The translations under genes and the position numbers were made by a program. From Colwellia piezophila ATCC BAA-637 (GTDB taxonomy: Bacteria; Pseudomonadota; Gammaproteobacteria; Enterobacterales; Alteromonadaceae), in assembly GCF_000378625.1 (NCBI RefSeq), contig NZ_KB905173.1, positions 62,001 to 126,000 of the forward strand: a stretch of DNA of 64,000 bases. The letters are read 5' to 3'. Positions 1 to 8,156 of the stretch are shown one piece after another. The notes under the pieces are model-generated. The model searched no databases. It had not been told where the DNA came from and saw only the letters and a list, made by a program, of their open reading frames with translations. Position 1 is the first letter of the stretch. Each line of letters begins with the position of its first letter.

Positions 1-86
1 TCACCGCCACAGGCAGTGAGTAATAACGAGGTTATAGCCACTAGCATTAAGCTACGTGACGTCTGATATTTAATTGTTTTTATCAT
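1..86 (-). CDS. Lipoprotein, N-terminal part only (runs off left edge)
   Basis: The reverse strand opens with ATG at 86-84 and stays open to the window edge, giving 28 residues. They form a lipoprotein signal: a basic start (MIKTIKYQ), a hydrophobic stretch, then the lipobox LTAC followed by GG. The mature protein is outside the window, so its function cannot be read. It lies 81 bases downstream of, and in the same direction as, the beta-helix lipoprotein gene. Some beta-helix proteins of this type are reported as one half of a conserved two-gene pair, so this could be the partner, but that is inference only. Confidence 0.6.
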   Translation of the reverse strand, partial: MIKTIKYQTSRSLMLVAITSLLLTACGG

Positions 87-109
87 ACTATTTACCACTA
101 CATATAAAG

Positions 110-133
110 CTGGCGAAGTTTTAATTTCGCCAG
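110..133 (-). terminator. Weak hairpin between two lipoprotein genes
   Basis: Perfect 8-bp stem CTGGCGAA/TTCGCCAG (110-117 with 126-133), 8-base loop. On the reverse strand it is followed by CTTTATAT, a poor U-tract. It lies just after the stop of the beta-helix gene. It may be a partial terminator or an intercistronic stabilising hairpin. Confidence 0.4.
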
Positions 134-167
134 CAAGTTTAATATTGAATGCTAGGATTAGCTGTTG

Positions 168-1772
168 CTATAAAGCACAAGCCAAGGTGGCGATATCATC
201 ACCTAGGCAACCATATTTTTTACCTCTGAAGGTAACCACTGCCGGTGCAAGTCTCGGTTGCGTACAACTAAGTAAATTAGAGTTTCCTTGCATAGTCTCA
301 TAGGCAAGTGCCGGGCTAGCAGGGTTTGCGGTATAAACAACGCCGATATTTACCTCGGGAAATTCGAGTGAAGATGCGGCAGAGTTATTATCGATATTAC
401 CACTGGCACAGACTAAGTCTTCTGCTAGGTAAGGGTCGTAATTAACGCCGTCGGCAAGTGCATCTGCGCCTACTAAAGCATTAAATCCGGCAATAACGCC
501 TGCATTGGAAAGTGACTCACCAACGCCACCGTAAAGGATCGCCGGCATCGTTTGGCCCAGCATCAAGGTATAACCTGCAACAATATCGGTAACTAAATCA
601 CCTCGTGGGTCAGCGCCAGAGCGTGAAATGCTGTTACCGTGAATATTAATGTTCTTAATTAGTGGTGACCAGCCATCGGTCATTGTTGCACCGTAGGTGG
701 TGGGGTATGCTGAAACATCATCGTTGGCTAAGAAATAACTGGCGATTTCAATGGAAGAGGTTTCGTTATCGGTGAAGTTGTTATTATAAATTTCAACATC
801 ACTGACTGAAAATATTAACATACCAGTGCCTGGTGGTACGATACCAACCGCCCCTGAGCCGACATTCTCTGCATTATTTGCGATAACTTCATTATTGAAA
901 ATACGGATGTTGCCGCCATATGCTTGTGTTAAACCAGGAAGGTCAAACGCTAGAATGCCACCGGTGTTTCCTATCGCGACATTGTTATAAACATCGGCCA
1001 TGGTAGAGTTTTCAATTTCAATGCCAGCGACATTATTTTTTGCGACGTTATCTCGAATAACTATATTGTTTGACTGCCCTACATAAACCCCCGCATCTGC
1101 TGAGCCATAAGCATAATTATGCTCTATAAGTATGTTTTGACTTTGTAGTGGGTAAAGTCCATAAGCGCCATTGTCCTCTTCCAAAGGGCCATTCCAGATA
1201 GTGCCGGTATAAGCGATATAAACGCCATTAGCACTGACTACTTTAATGCCATTTTTATTGGCTTCAAGCACGCTAAAGTCTCTGATAGCTATGTTAATAC
1301 CACCTTCGAAGCGAATACCATCATCTCCTGTTGAATTGGTAAAGTCTAAAGTGGTTTCATTGATGCCATAACCTGTGAGGGTAAAATTATCTGCTGCAGC
1401 AATGGCAATAGTTTCAGATACGGTAAAATTCCCTTTTGGCAATACCACGGTAGCGCCTGCGGGTACTTCAAATAACGCTAAGACCAGTTCGTCGGTTATA
1501 TCTTCGCCATCAACTGCAAAGGGTTGAACAAATATCGCATCGGCTGGAAAGGCGAAGCCAGAGCTAGTAACCATAGATGGATCGGCGGTGGCATTTTTAC
1601 CATCTGCACCATCTGCACCATTTGCCCCATCTATGCCCTGAATTCCATCGATGCCATTAGCCCCGTCAATTGCATCGTCAGCGCAGCCTGATATCGTTAG
1701 AGTTGCCAATATGGCGGAAACGAGCAACGATTTTTTCCAATGTTGTTTATTAAAAATACAGCTATTAATCAT
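168..1772 (-). CDS. Parallel beta-helix repeat lipoprotein with collagen-like linker
   Basis: The 534-residue protein starts with a lipoprotein signal (lipobox ISGC, Cys30). A short collagen-like Gly-X-Y segment follows at about residues 37-59 (GANGIDGIQGIDG and onward). From about residue 105 the sequence has the Asn-rich periodic pattern of right-handed parallel beta-helix proteins (PbH1): NILIEHNYAYG, NIVIRDNVAKNN, ADVYNNVAIGN, DVEIYNNNF, NINIHGNSI. Such folds often bind or cleave polysaccharides, but I see no recognisable catalytic site, and the family is largely uncharacterised. It is probably anchored in the outer membrane with the helix held away by the linker. An AraC-type regulator is divergent from it. 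Confidence 0.8.
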   Translation of the reverse strand: MINSCIFNKQHWKKSLLVSAILATLTISGCADDAIDGANGIDGIQGIDGANGADGADGKNATADPSMVTSSGFAFPADAIFVQPFAVDGEDITDELVLALFEVPAGATVVLPKGNFTVSETIAIAAADNFTLTGYGINETTLDFTNSTGDDGIRFEGGINIAIRDFSVLEANKNGIKVVSANGVYIAYTGTIWNGPLEEDNGAYGLYPLQSQNILIEHNYAYGSADAGVYVGQSNNIVIRDNVAKNNVAGIEIENSTMADVYNNVAIGNTGGILAFDLPGLTQAYGGNIRIFNNEVIANNAENVGSGAVGIVPPGTGMLIFSVSDVEIYNNNFTDNETSSIEIASYFLANDDVSAYPTTYGATMTDGWSPLIKNINIHGNSISRSGADPRGDLVTDIVAGYTLMLGQTMPAILYGGVGESLSNAGVIAGFNALVGADALADGVNYDPYLAEDLVCASGNIDNNSAASSLEFPEVNIGVVYTANPASPALAYETMQGNSNLLSCTQPRLAPAVVTFRGKKYGCLGDDIATLACAL

Positions 1773-2032
1773 ATTTTGCTCTCTTGTTAATGGTTTTTTA
1801 TTGGCAAAGTAAATACAGGATTAACGAAATAATAAAAGTGGACAGGAGAAGAAACCTGCTCGCTTTACTGTTATCTCTATTGATTCAAACTTCATTCACC
1901 CTTGATTGAATCCACAATAGCTCTAATAATGAACTAAGAAAATGATTGATAATTACAAATGTATGATTGTTTACACTTACAATACACATTTAAACATTTA
2001 TAGTAGACTCATGTGATAACAAAGGATGACGG

Positions 2033-3049
2033 ATGAAATTAGGTGAGATTTCGGTTTCATATATCGAGGTAATAGCCAAAACAATGGCTAAATTAGAGTG
2101 TGATGTGAGGGAAATATTCGGGTTATACTCGATAACTCCTGCCGTTATAGCATCTCCAGATGCGCGTATCAGTATCCCAAAACTTCTACTGCTTGGTCAT
2201 GCCTGCATTGAGAAAACAGGGGTTCCCTGGCTAGGGCTGGAAATGGGGCGAATGACTACAGCCACTAATTTAGGCATGCCTGGTTTAATCGCTTTGACCG
2301 CAGGAGACCTTAGGCAGATATGCACTGCGATCGCTCACTACGAAATATTAAATAGCTTCAACGTTCGTGGTCAATCCAAGTTTTATTTAGATCAAAATGA
2401 AGGGACTCGAGATGGCATCCTCGAATTCTATTCGCTCAATCCTTATAATGAATATAACTATTTTGTCGTTGATTCAGTATTGTTGGGCTGGTTGAATGTT
2501 ATCGAGGAACTTGTCGGCTCTGCCGATGCAGTTAAGAGAGTGTGTTTTGAATTTCCACCCCCTAGCTATGCCGATAAATATTACCAGTTTTTTGATTGTG
2601 AGGTAATGTTTAATCAGCCGGCTAACCAATTAGTGATCGATGCTGCTTCACTTAATCTTCCGTGCATAAGTTCATGTCAGTCATTGTATCGGTTATTAAA
2701 ACGAGAAGCTGATAGTGAGCTTGCCAGTGTGCAATTAGGCTTAAGTTTTACCGAGAAAGTTTCACGTTCGATTACTCCTTTACTTAACGTATCTACACCG
2801 ACCCTTGATCAGGTCGCTGAACAGCTAAATATTGCGCCCTGGACAATTAGGCGAAATCTAATTAACGAGGGAGGTAGTTTTCAAAAGGTGCTTAATGATA
2901 CTCGGTGCGATTTGGCTATTAGTTATGTTAGTAGTACGCACTTATCTTTAGGTGAAATCGCTTACTTGTTGGGTTTTGGTTCAGCAACCGCGTTCCAACA
3001 CGCGTTTAAACGCTGGACAGGTAAAGCACCGGGTAGTTATAGACGTTAA
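2033..3049 (+). CDS. AraC family transcriptional regulator
   Basis: 338 residues. The N-terminal two thirds resemble the arabinose-binding-like sensor domain found in many AraC regulators (long type, as in the OruR/ArgR-like group). The C-terminal 90 residues form the double helix-turn-helix: LDQVAEQLNIAPWTIRRNL, then LSLGEIAYLLGFGSATAF, ending with the typical FKRWTGKAPGSYR. The ATG is preceded by AAGGATGACGG, a good ribosome binding site. It is divergent from the beta-helix lipoprotein gene, with 260 bases between them, so it probably regulates that gene and possibly itself. The inducer is unknown. Confidence 0.88.
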   Translation: MKLGEISVSYIEVIAKTMAKLECDVREIFGLYSITPAVIASPDARISIPKLLLLGHACIEKTGVPWLGLEMGRMTTATNLGMPGLIALTAGDLRQICTAIAHYEILNSFNVRGQSKFYLDQNEGTRDGILEFYSLNPYNEYNYFVVDSVLLGWLNVIEELVGSADAVKRVCFEFPPPSYADKYYQFFDCEVMFNQPANQLVIDAASLNLPCISSCQSLYRLLKREADSELASVQLGLSFTEKVSRSITPLLNVSTPTLDQVAEQLNIAPWTIRRNLINEGGSFQKVLNDTRCDLAISYVSSTHLSLGEIAYLLGFGSATAFQHAFKRWTGKAPGSYRR

Positions 3050-3245
3050 ATTGTTATCATAGCTTTCAAAAGAAAGCTTATTTTGAGTCTTTTAAATTAG
3101 CCCTTCGGGAGTTTTTCAGCGATTCGATAATGGCACCTAATTTCTTTCCTATAGAATAACGATAGGCAAAAAAATTCTATTTTTTCTCAAATCGCGGCCA
3201 AACTCTGAGTGTGAACTAACTTAATGGATTTGGTATCAATTTTGT

Positions 3246-3926
3246 TTATATGGTGTGAAGCCTATTGAGCTCTGTTGTTAATGGTTGGTAGTTGGTTATC
3301 GCAGGGAAGTCTTCGACGATACTTGCTGCCTTCTTACTATCAGGATTGGCGATAGCCAGTAAATGTTTAATACCGTACTGCTGGGCAGATTTTAGTATTT
3401 CGATACTGTCATCAATAAATAGCGTTTTATCACAATCAAAGCCATGCTTTTTTTGCAGACGTTGCCACAATAACTGTGACTCTTTGCTGACGCCAAATTC
3501 ATGGGTAGAGTAAAGTGTATCAAAGTATTGATCTAATTGAGTGCGTTCAATTTTTAATGATAATGCTTCAGGGTGAGCATTGGTCACCATAACAATATCT
3601 TTACCACTCGCTCTTAACGCTAATAAAAAATCTTTAGCATCACTACGCAAATGAATTAAATGTTGAATCTCTCGCTTCAATTCTTTAATGGGCATTTGGG
3701 TTTGCTGTGACCAGTAATCGAGGCAGTACCATTCAATAGTACCGACAACGGCTAGGTAATCCGCTTTTAGTTTTGCTTTAGCAGCTTCGAGAGATATCGA
3801 CATTTTTTCACTGTAACGTAACGGCAAGTGCTCTTGCCAAAAATGGTTATCGAAGTGCAAATCTAAAATAGTGCCATCCATATCAATTAACACGGTAGAA
3901 ATTTCTGACCAATTAATGTTTGTCAT
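3246..3926 (-). CDS. yrfG: GMP/IMP nucleotidase YrfG, HAD superfamily
   Basis: 226 residues from ATG at 3926, close to the E. coli length. HAD motif I is DMDGT (about residues 15-19), motif II is MVTNAH and motif IV is FIDDS. The N-terminal block LDLHFDNHFWQ and the segment WYCLDYWS match YrfG. The family dephosphorylates purine nucleoside monophosphates. A TTG three codons upstream is also open, but GAGGATTGACTGAA places the Shine-Dalgarno properly for the ATG. It is divergent from nudE, which is also its neighbour in the enteric chromosome. Confidence 0.88.
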   Translation of the reverse strand: MTNINWSEISTVLIDMDGTILDLHFDNHFWQEHLPLRYSEKMSISLEAAKAKLKADYLAVVGTIEWYCLDYWSQQTQMPIKELKREIQHLIHLRSDAKDFLLALRASGKDIVMVTNAHPEALSLKIERTQLDQYFDTLYSTHEFGVSKESQLLWQRLQKKHGFDCDKTLFIDDSIEILKSAQQYGIKHLLAIANPDSKKAASIVEDFPAITNYQPLTTELNRLHTI

Positions 3927-4055
3927 TTCAGTCAATCCTCAAAAAAAATTTTTAATGTGATAAATATTAGCATTTTGCTATTCCAAAAGTATTGTTTATC
4001 GTGTCATTATAGTGATATCTAAAGAGAATTTAATTTAAGTAATGTAGCTAGAACT

Positions 4056-4607
4056 ATGGCTGATAAAAACCAATTACCAACGATAACACATCGCCAACAA
4101 GTGGCGAAAAGTGGCTTATTTGCCATTGAGCAAATCGACTTGACCTTTAGCAATGGTGAGCAACGGCAATATGAGCGTATGATGAGCTCTGGTCGTGGCG
4201 CAGTGATGATAGTACCTATGCTTGATGATGATACGTTATTATTAGTGCGTGAATATTGTGCCGGTACGCATAGTTATTTATTAGGTTTTCCAAAAGGTCT
4301 TATTGATGAAGGTGAACTAGCCGAACAAGCGGCCAATAGAGAGCTGCAAGAAGAGATTGGTTATGGCAGTGGCCAGTTAATTAGAGTTAGTGAACTGATG
4401 ATGGCCCCGGCATTTTTTAACGCCAAAATGACTATTTTTTTAGCTAAACAGCTTTATAGTGCCAAGCTTGAAGGTGATGAGCCTGAGCCTTTGCAAGTGG
4501 TATCTTGGCCGATAAAAGACTATAAAAAATTATTACAGCAAACAGATTTTACCGAAGCACGCAGTATTGCCGCATTAATGTTAGTACGAGATCTACTTGA
4601 AAATTAA
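4056..4607 (+). CDS. nudE: ADP compounds hydrolase NudE
   Basis: 183 residues with a full Nudix box at residues 81-103: G81, E87, R95-E96, E99-E100 and G102 fit GX5EX7REUXEEXGU. The FPKGLIDEGE start and the overall length match NudE, a cytoplasmic enzyme that hydrolyses ADP-ribose, NADH and Ap3A to AMP plus a second phosphate compound. cysQ follows after 56 bases in the same direction. This linkage is common in gammaproteobacteria, and both enzymes handle adenine nucleotide by-products. Confidence 0.92.
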   Translation: MADKNQLPTITHRQQVAKSGLFAIEQIDLTFSNGEQRQYERMMSSGRGAVMIVPMLDDDTLLLVREYCAGTHSYLLGFPKGLIDEGELAEQAANRELQEEIGYGSGQLIRVSELMMAPAFFNAKMTIFLAKQLYSAKLEGDEPEPLQVVSWPIKDYKKLLQQTDFTEARSIAALMLVRDLLEN

Positions 4608-4663
4608 CTCTCCATGAATTGAAAAGTGAAAATGTACTTAGGCAAAGATGAAGGGGTATAACG

Positions 4664-5485
4664 ATGAACCAAGATAAATTACTAAACATTGCTTTAGAAA
4701 GTGCAAAAAAAGCTGGCGTAGAAGTAATGAAATATTATCGTCAGGGAAACTATACCGCAGAAATGAAAGCCGATGAAAGTCCGGTGACTAGTGCCGATAT
4801 TGCCGCCAATGATATCCTGATGGACCAACTTAAAACACTGACACCTGATATTCCTATTATTTCAGAAGAAGTGGGTGCCGTTTCATTCAGTGAGCGAAAA
4901 AATTGGTCTCGTTATTGGTTACTTGATCCTATAGATGGCACGGGTGAGTTTATTATTGGCAGTGGTGATTTTGCCGTAAATATTGCCTTGGTGGAAAATG
5001 GCTGGCCAACCCTTGGAGTTATTCATGCTCCCGATCATTGTCTCACCTATTATGGGCAAAAACATCTTGGCGCTTTTAAAGATAACCAAGCAGCCAGCCA
5101 TGCAATTAAAGTGGCTGAATATGAAGAAAATCGCCGTATTAAAGTGGCGATTAGCCGACGTCAGCAGCTCGAGCTCATGGGGCAGTATTTAAATAGCGAT
5201 TATGATTATGATTATATTTCCCTGGGCAGTTGTTCATTGAAAAACTGTCTTATCGCGGAAGGTGGTGCCGATTGTTATTTGCGCATTGGTGTCACAGGTG
5301 AGTGGGATACCGGGGCTAGTCAGTGTATTTTAGAGCAAGCCGGTGGCGATATTCTCGACAGCGAATTCAATCCGTTAACTTACAATAAACGGGAAAGTTT
5401 GCTTAATCCCGATTTTGTTAGTTTAGGTGCTAGAGATTTTTCTTGGCAAAAGATTATTAAAGCGCATCGAAAAGTTTATGAATAA
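4664..5485 (+). CDS. cysQ: 3'(2'),5'-bisphosphate nucleotidase CysQ
   Basis: 273 residues of the inositol-monophosphatase fold. The metal-binding sites are visible: EE at 68-69, DPIDGT at 88-93, and GEWDTGASQ near residue 220. CysQ hydrolyses 3'-phosphoadenosine 5'-phosphate to AMP and so removes an inhibitory product of sulfate assimilation. The ATG has GAAGGGG upstream at good spacing. It is probably co-transcribed with nudE and is followed by a terminator hairpin at 5511. Confidence 0.92.
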   Translation: MNQDKLLNIALESAKKAGVEVMKYYRQGNYTAEMKADESPVTSADIAANDILMDQLKTLTPDIPIISEEVGAVSFSERKNWSRYWLLDPIDGTGEFIIGSGDFAVNIALVENGWPTLGVIHAPDHCLTYYGQKHLGAFKDNQAASHAIKVAEYEENRRIKVAISRRQQLELMGQYLNSDYDYDYISLGSCSLKNCLIAEGGADCYLRIGVTGEWDTGASQCILEQAGGDILDSEFNPLTYNKRESLLNPDFVSLGARDFSWQKIIKAHRKVYE

Positions 5486-5510
5486 CAGCGTACTGCACTG
5501 GGTCTATTGA

Positions 5511-5536
5511 GGCTCAATAATACTTGAGCTTTTATT
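5511..5536 (+). terminator. cysQ terminator
   Basis: GCTCAA/TTGAGC stem (5512-5517 with 5524-5529), 6-base loop TAATAC, followed by TTTTATT. It lies 26 bases after the cysQ stop. Confidence 0.6.
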
Positions 5537-5580
5537 CTGAATTTTAGTAAAGCGAAGTTGTTCGTTTTGACCAAGATTTA

Positions 5581-5959
5581 TGCTAAATTAGCGCTATTAG
5601 TTGAAGCGAACAGATAATGCTAACTTCTCTTACTACTTTTTAGGTCATTTTATTTTAGCTATGTTATCAAGCGAATTAAAAACACATACATCTCATCATC
5701 AAGCAGGGCACCGTCCTTGCTTCTTTAAAAGTATCGATCAAATCTAATTTTTGGCGGATAGCTTATGCTGTCAGCCAAAATATCACTGTGCTATTTTTCC
5801 GACCATTTTGCTATCTGCTACTTTTAAGCGATTAATTTTCCTGTATCAATATCTGTATAGGTAAAGTTAATCGTTAGAGCTATCAATCATAAATATTCAA
5901 TTAATATTATTTAATGAATACTAGTTCATTAAACTACTCAATAAGTAAGAGGACAAACC
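5581..5959 (+). promoter_or_regulatory. Structured 5' leader upstream of the DUF1338 gene, with possible leader peptides
   Basis: The 474-base gap between cysQ and the DUF1338 gene holds no large gene but much structure. TGCTAAATT at 5581-5589 looks like an extended -10 element, giving a leader of about 360 bases. Two tiny ORFs follow: 5617-5643 (MLTSLTTF) and 5661-5747 (28 residues, containing HTSSHHQAGH); neither has a clear Shine-Dalgarno. Hairpin A pairs 5701-5708 with 5715-5722. Hairpin B pairs 5749-5755 and 5757-5762 with 5767-5772 and 5774-5780. A competing pairing joins 5752-5762 to 5810-5820, excluding B. Hairpin C pairs 5829-5842 with 5859-5873, with one bulge. Hairpin D is a perfect 9-bp palindrome, 5910-5918 with 5925-5933, just before the ribosome site. 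This fits an attenuator or riboregulator; no known riboswitch class was recognised. Confidence 0.4.
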
Positions 5960-6760
5960 ATGGCAGCGCAAGTAACGGCACTTTTTAATGAGATCTGGCA
6001 ACAATATCTTAGTGTGACTCCGTCAGCAAAAAAAATTCACCAATTGTTAGGTAATGGCAGTGATGTAATCAATGATCATGTGGCTTACCGTACTTTTAAT
6101 CACCCTAAAATTAACTTGGTACAGTTAGCTAAAGGCCTACTGAAACTTGGTTATACCGAATGTGGTCAATATGATTTCTCGGCCAAAAAATTGGATGCCA
6201 AACATTTTGAACATCCAGACACTACCATGCCAAAAGTTTTTATCAGTGAACTACGCGTAGAAGAGTTCTCAAGCGAAGTACAAGAGATTATCACCGGTTT
6301 AATTGCTCAGTTACCAGATGATGTTAGTGACCGAGCTGATTTTCTTTATTCAGGCCGTCTTTGGGAAATTAGTTCAAAAGACTATGCAACCTTGTTAGAC
6401 GTTAGTGAATATGCCGCCTGGTTAGCTGCATGGGGATATCGTGCTAATCACTTTACCGTTAGCATTAACCACTTAGCTAACTACCAAGATATTGAAGTAG
6501 TCAATGCTACGCTTAAAGATGCGGGCTATGCACTCAATACTAATGGTGGTGAAATTAAGGGTGATAAAGAAGTGATGTTAGAGCAATCATCAACTCTGGC
6601 TGATAAAGCGCCGGTAGACTTTTCCGATAAAACCATGGAAATTCCAAGCTGTTTCTATGAGTTTGCTAAACGTTATGCAATGGCTAATGGTGAATTGTAT
6701 ACGGGTTTTGTCGCTGCCTCAGCAGATAAAATCTTTGATAGTACAAATGTTAAAGGCTAG
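5960..6760 (+). CDS. DUF1338 family protein (2-oxoadipate dioxygenase/decarboxylase-like)
   Basis: 266 residues, the short form of DUF1338. The larger relative HglS (YdcJ) is an Fe(II) enzyme that turns 2-oxoadipate into 2-hydroxyglutarate in lysine catabolism. Plausible metal ligands here are H40 (in NDHVAYRTFN), H164 (in ANHFTVSIN) and E234 (in IPSCFYEFAKR); this mapping is by analogy and not proven. The substrate of the short form is not established. The start is supported by AAGAGGA 8 bases upstream. It is a single-gene unit between a structured leader and a strong terminator, so its expression is probably controlled through the leader. Confidence 0.78.
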   Translation: MAAQVTALFNEIWQQYLSVTPSAKKIHQLLGNGSDVINDHVAYRTFNHPKINLVQLAKGLLKLGYTECGQYDFSAKKLDAKHFEHPDTTMPKVFISELRVEEFSSEVQEIITGLIAQLPDDVSDRADFLYSGRLWEISSKDYATLLDVSEYAAWLAAWGYRANHFTVSINHLANYQDIEVVNATLKDAGYALNTNGGEIKGDKEVMLEQSSTLADKAPVDFSDKTMEIPSCFYEFAKRYAMANGELYTGFVAASADKIFDSTNVKG

Positions 6761-6838
6761 AGCTGCCATCTTCTGTTGATAATTTCAGATAATATTTCCT
6801 GATAATCATCAGCAGAAATAAAGAGTTATAAATAAAAA

Positions 6839-6868
6839 AGTCAGTGCTAAAACACTGGCTTTTTTTTA
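6839..6868. terminator. Bidirectional terminator after the DUF1338 gene
   Basis: Stem AGTCAGTG/CACTGGCT (6839-6846 with 6853-6860, one G-U pair), loop CTAAAA, then eight T. A run of A precedes the stem, so it can also act on the opposite strand for the converging gene ending at 6998. Confidence 0.75.
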
Positions 6869-6884
6869 TTATGAGTAAGTGATA

Positions 6885-7001
6885 ATACTAATGGGTATTG
6901 CTAACGGCTAGTCGGAATAACCATTATCTACAAGCAATGTCTTGCCTCTAAAACTGTTAACTCTCGGTGAGTGGGAAGAAACTTATTGGAAATGGTATTA
7001 T
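6885..7001. repeat. Intergenic inverted-repeat element, copy 1
   Basis: The ends carry ATAATAC (left) and GTATTAT (right). The right 29 bases (6973-7001, starting GGGAAGAAA and ending GGTATTAT) match 17698-17726 at 24 of 29 positions. The element overlaps the stop codon of the solute-binding protein gene. It looks like a small non-coding repeat family scattered between genes. Confidence 0.5.
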
Positions 7002-7759
7002 TCATCAAGGTGATATTTTTTCAAAATCGCGGCAATAACACCTTGGTCTTTTAGCTTTTTTAATGCTTGATTGAATTGGCTGAGGGTAATGGGGGCGTTT
7101 GGAGATAAAGCCGCTTGAATATTTTGTTGATTGATATTTAAGGGTAATACCTTAAATAACTGACTATTATCGCTCTGTTTTAATTGATAATTAATTAAGA
7201 TGTTGGCATCAATAAGTGCATCAATTCTGCCAAGCTCTAAACGAAGAAAGTTCACATTTAGGTTACTAACATCATATCGAACAAAATGTTTTTTATCAAA
7301 ATAAGGCTGTAAGTTAGGATATGTATAACCGCGGATAGTGCCAATAATCATCCCTGAAAAGTCGATTAGCTGTTGATATTGATTGGTATTATCAGCCCTA
7401 ATGACCATAACATCTTTTTCTATAAAGATTGTTTCGCTCCATTGTAGTTTGTCACTATTAGCAAGCCAGTTAGAATTACTGATTAACACAAGGTGGATAG
7501 TATTATTTTCTATATCACGCTCGGTACGTTTTCGAGGGGTTTTGACAAAAGTGACGGTGATATCTAATTCACCAGCAAGCTCGGTAGCAATATCTTTGAT
7601 AATACCTCCTGATAACTGTTCAGTTTTCTCAATGGCATAAGGGGCTGAATTATGATCGCCATAGCCAATAATTAACGTCACTTTATTATCAGCAAAAGCT
7701 GATAGAGAAATAAAGAAGGAATAAAATATAAGTTGTTTAAGATTTTTTAGGAACGTCAT
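6998..7759 (-). CDS. Periplasmic solute-binding protein, family 3 type
   Basis: 253 residues with a Sec signal peptide (cleavage likely after SLSAFA, residue 23) and the bilobed SBP_bac_3 pattern: LIIGYGDHNSAPYAI at the start of lobe 1, GGIIKDIATELAGEL, then FSGMIIGTIRGYTYP at the hinge and LRLELGRIDALIDANI. Such proteins bind amino acids or similar small molecules. There is no permease or ATPase nearby, so it is an orphan, as are many in Alteromonadales; the ligand is unknown. Its stop codon falls inside a repeat element. Confidence 0.82.
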   Translation of the reverse strand: MTFLKNLKQLIFYSFFISLSAFADNKVTLIIGYGDHNSAPYAIEKTEQLSGGIIKDIATELAGELDITVTFVKTPRKRTERDIENNTIHLVLISNSNWLANSDKLQWSETIFIEKDVMVIRADNTNQYQQLIDFSGMIIGTIRGYTYPNLQPYFDKKHFVRYDVSNLNVNFLRLELGRIDALIDANILINYQLKQSDNSQLFKVLPLNINQQNIQAALSPNAPITLSQFNQALKKLKDQGVIAAILKKYHLDE

Positions 7760-7845
7760 AATTAAGTGTATAGTTTGTCATTGCTAGCCAAGGCTTGCAT
7801 TAAGTATAGACGAATGAGGTCAAATACTTTTTAGTGACTCTACAA

Positions 7846-8082
7846 TTAAATTTTCTCTTCCATGCCGGCTTGGAACTGATCACTGGGCAATATATTGACA
7901 CTTTCATGAAGTTCTGAATAAACTAATACGGCATTTCCTTGCTCAAGTTGCTTTTTAACTTGTACTATTTTAGCTGCTTTACTGACATCTTCAGCACCAT
8001 ACTCAGTACCCTCACGTAAAATGAAGTCTTCAATAATCGCGGCTAAGGTTTCGTTTGATAGTTGTTCTAGAGGAATAATCAT
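7846..8082 (-). CDS. yheU: YheU family protein (UPF0270)
   Basis: 78 residues from ATG at 8082. The start MIIPLEQLSNETL and the blocks FILREGTEYG and VLVYSELHESVNILP match YheU closely. A TTG six codons upstream keeps the frame open, but homology and codon choice favour the ATG. The function is unknown. In E. coli yheU lies next to yheS and yheT; here yheS is about 2 kb upstream on the same strand, so the neighbourhood is loosely kept. Confidence 0.88.
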   Translation of the reverse strand: MIIPLEQLSNETLAAIIEDFILREGTEYGAEDVSKAAKIVQVKKQLEQGNAVLVYSELHESVNILPSDQFQAGMEEKI

Positions 8083-8156
8083 AAGGTAAGCTATTTTCAA
8101 GTAATTAAAGCAATTAGGCCATATTGTACTCTTGCATGACGCTATTTCAACACAAG

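Noticed and set aside
3060..3125. Hairpins after the AraC gene (AGCTTTC/GAAAGCT and CCCTTCGGG) as a terminator
   Set aside because: Neither is followed by a proper T run, and the second has too short a stem.
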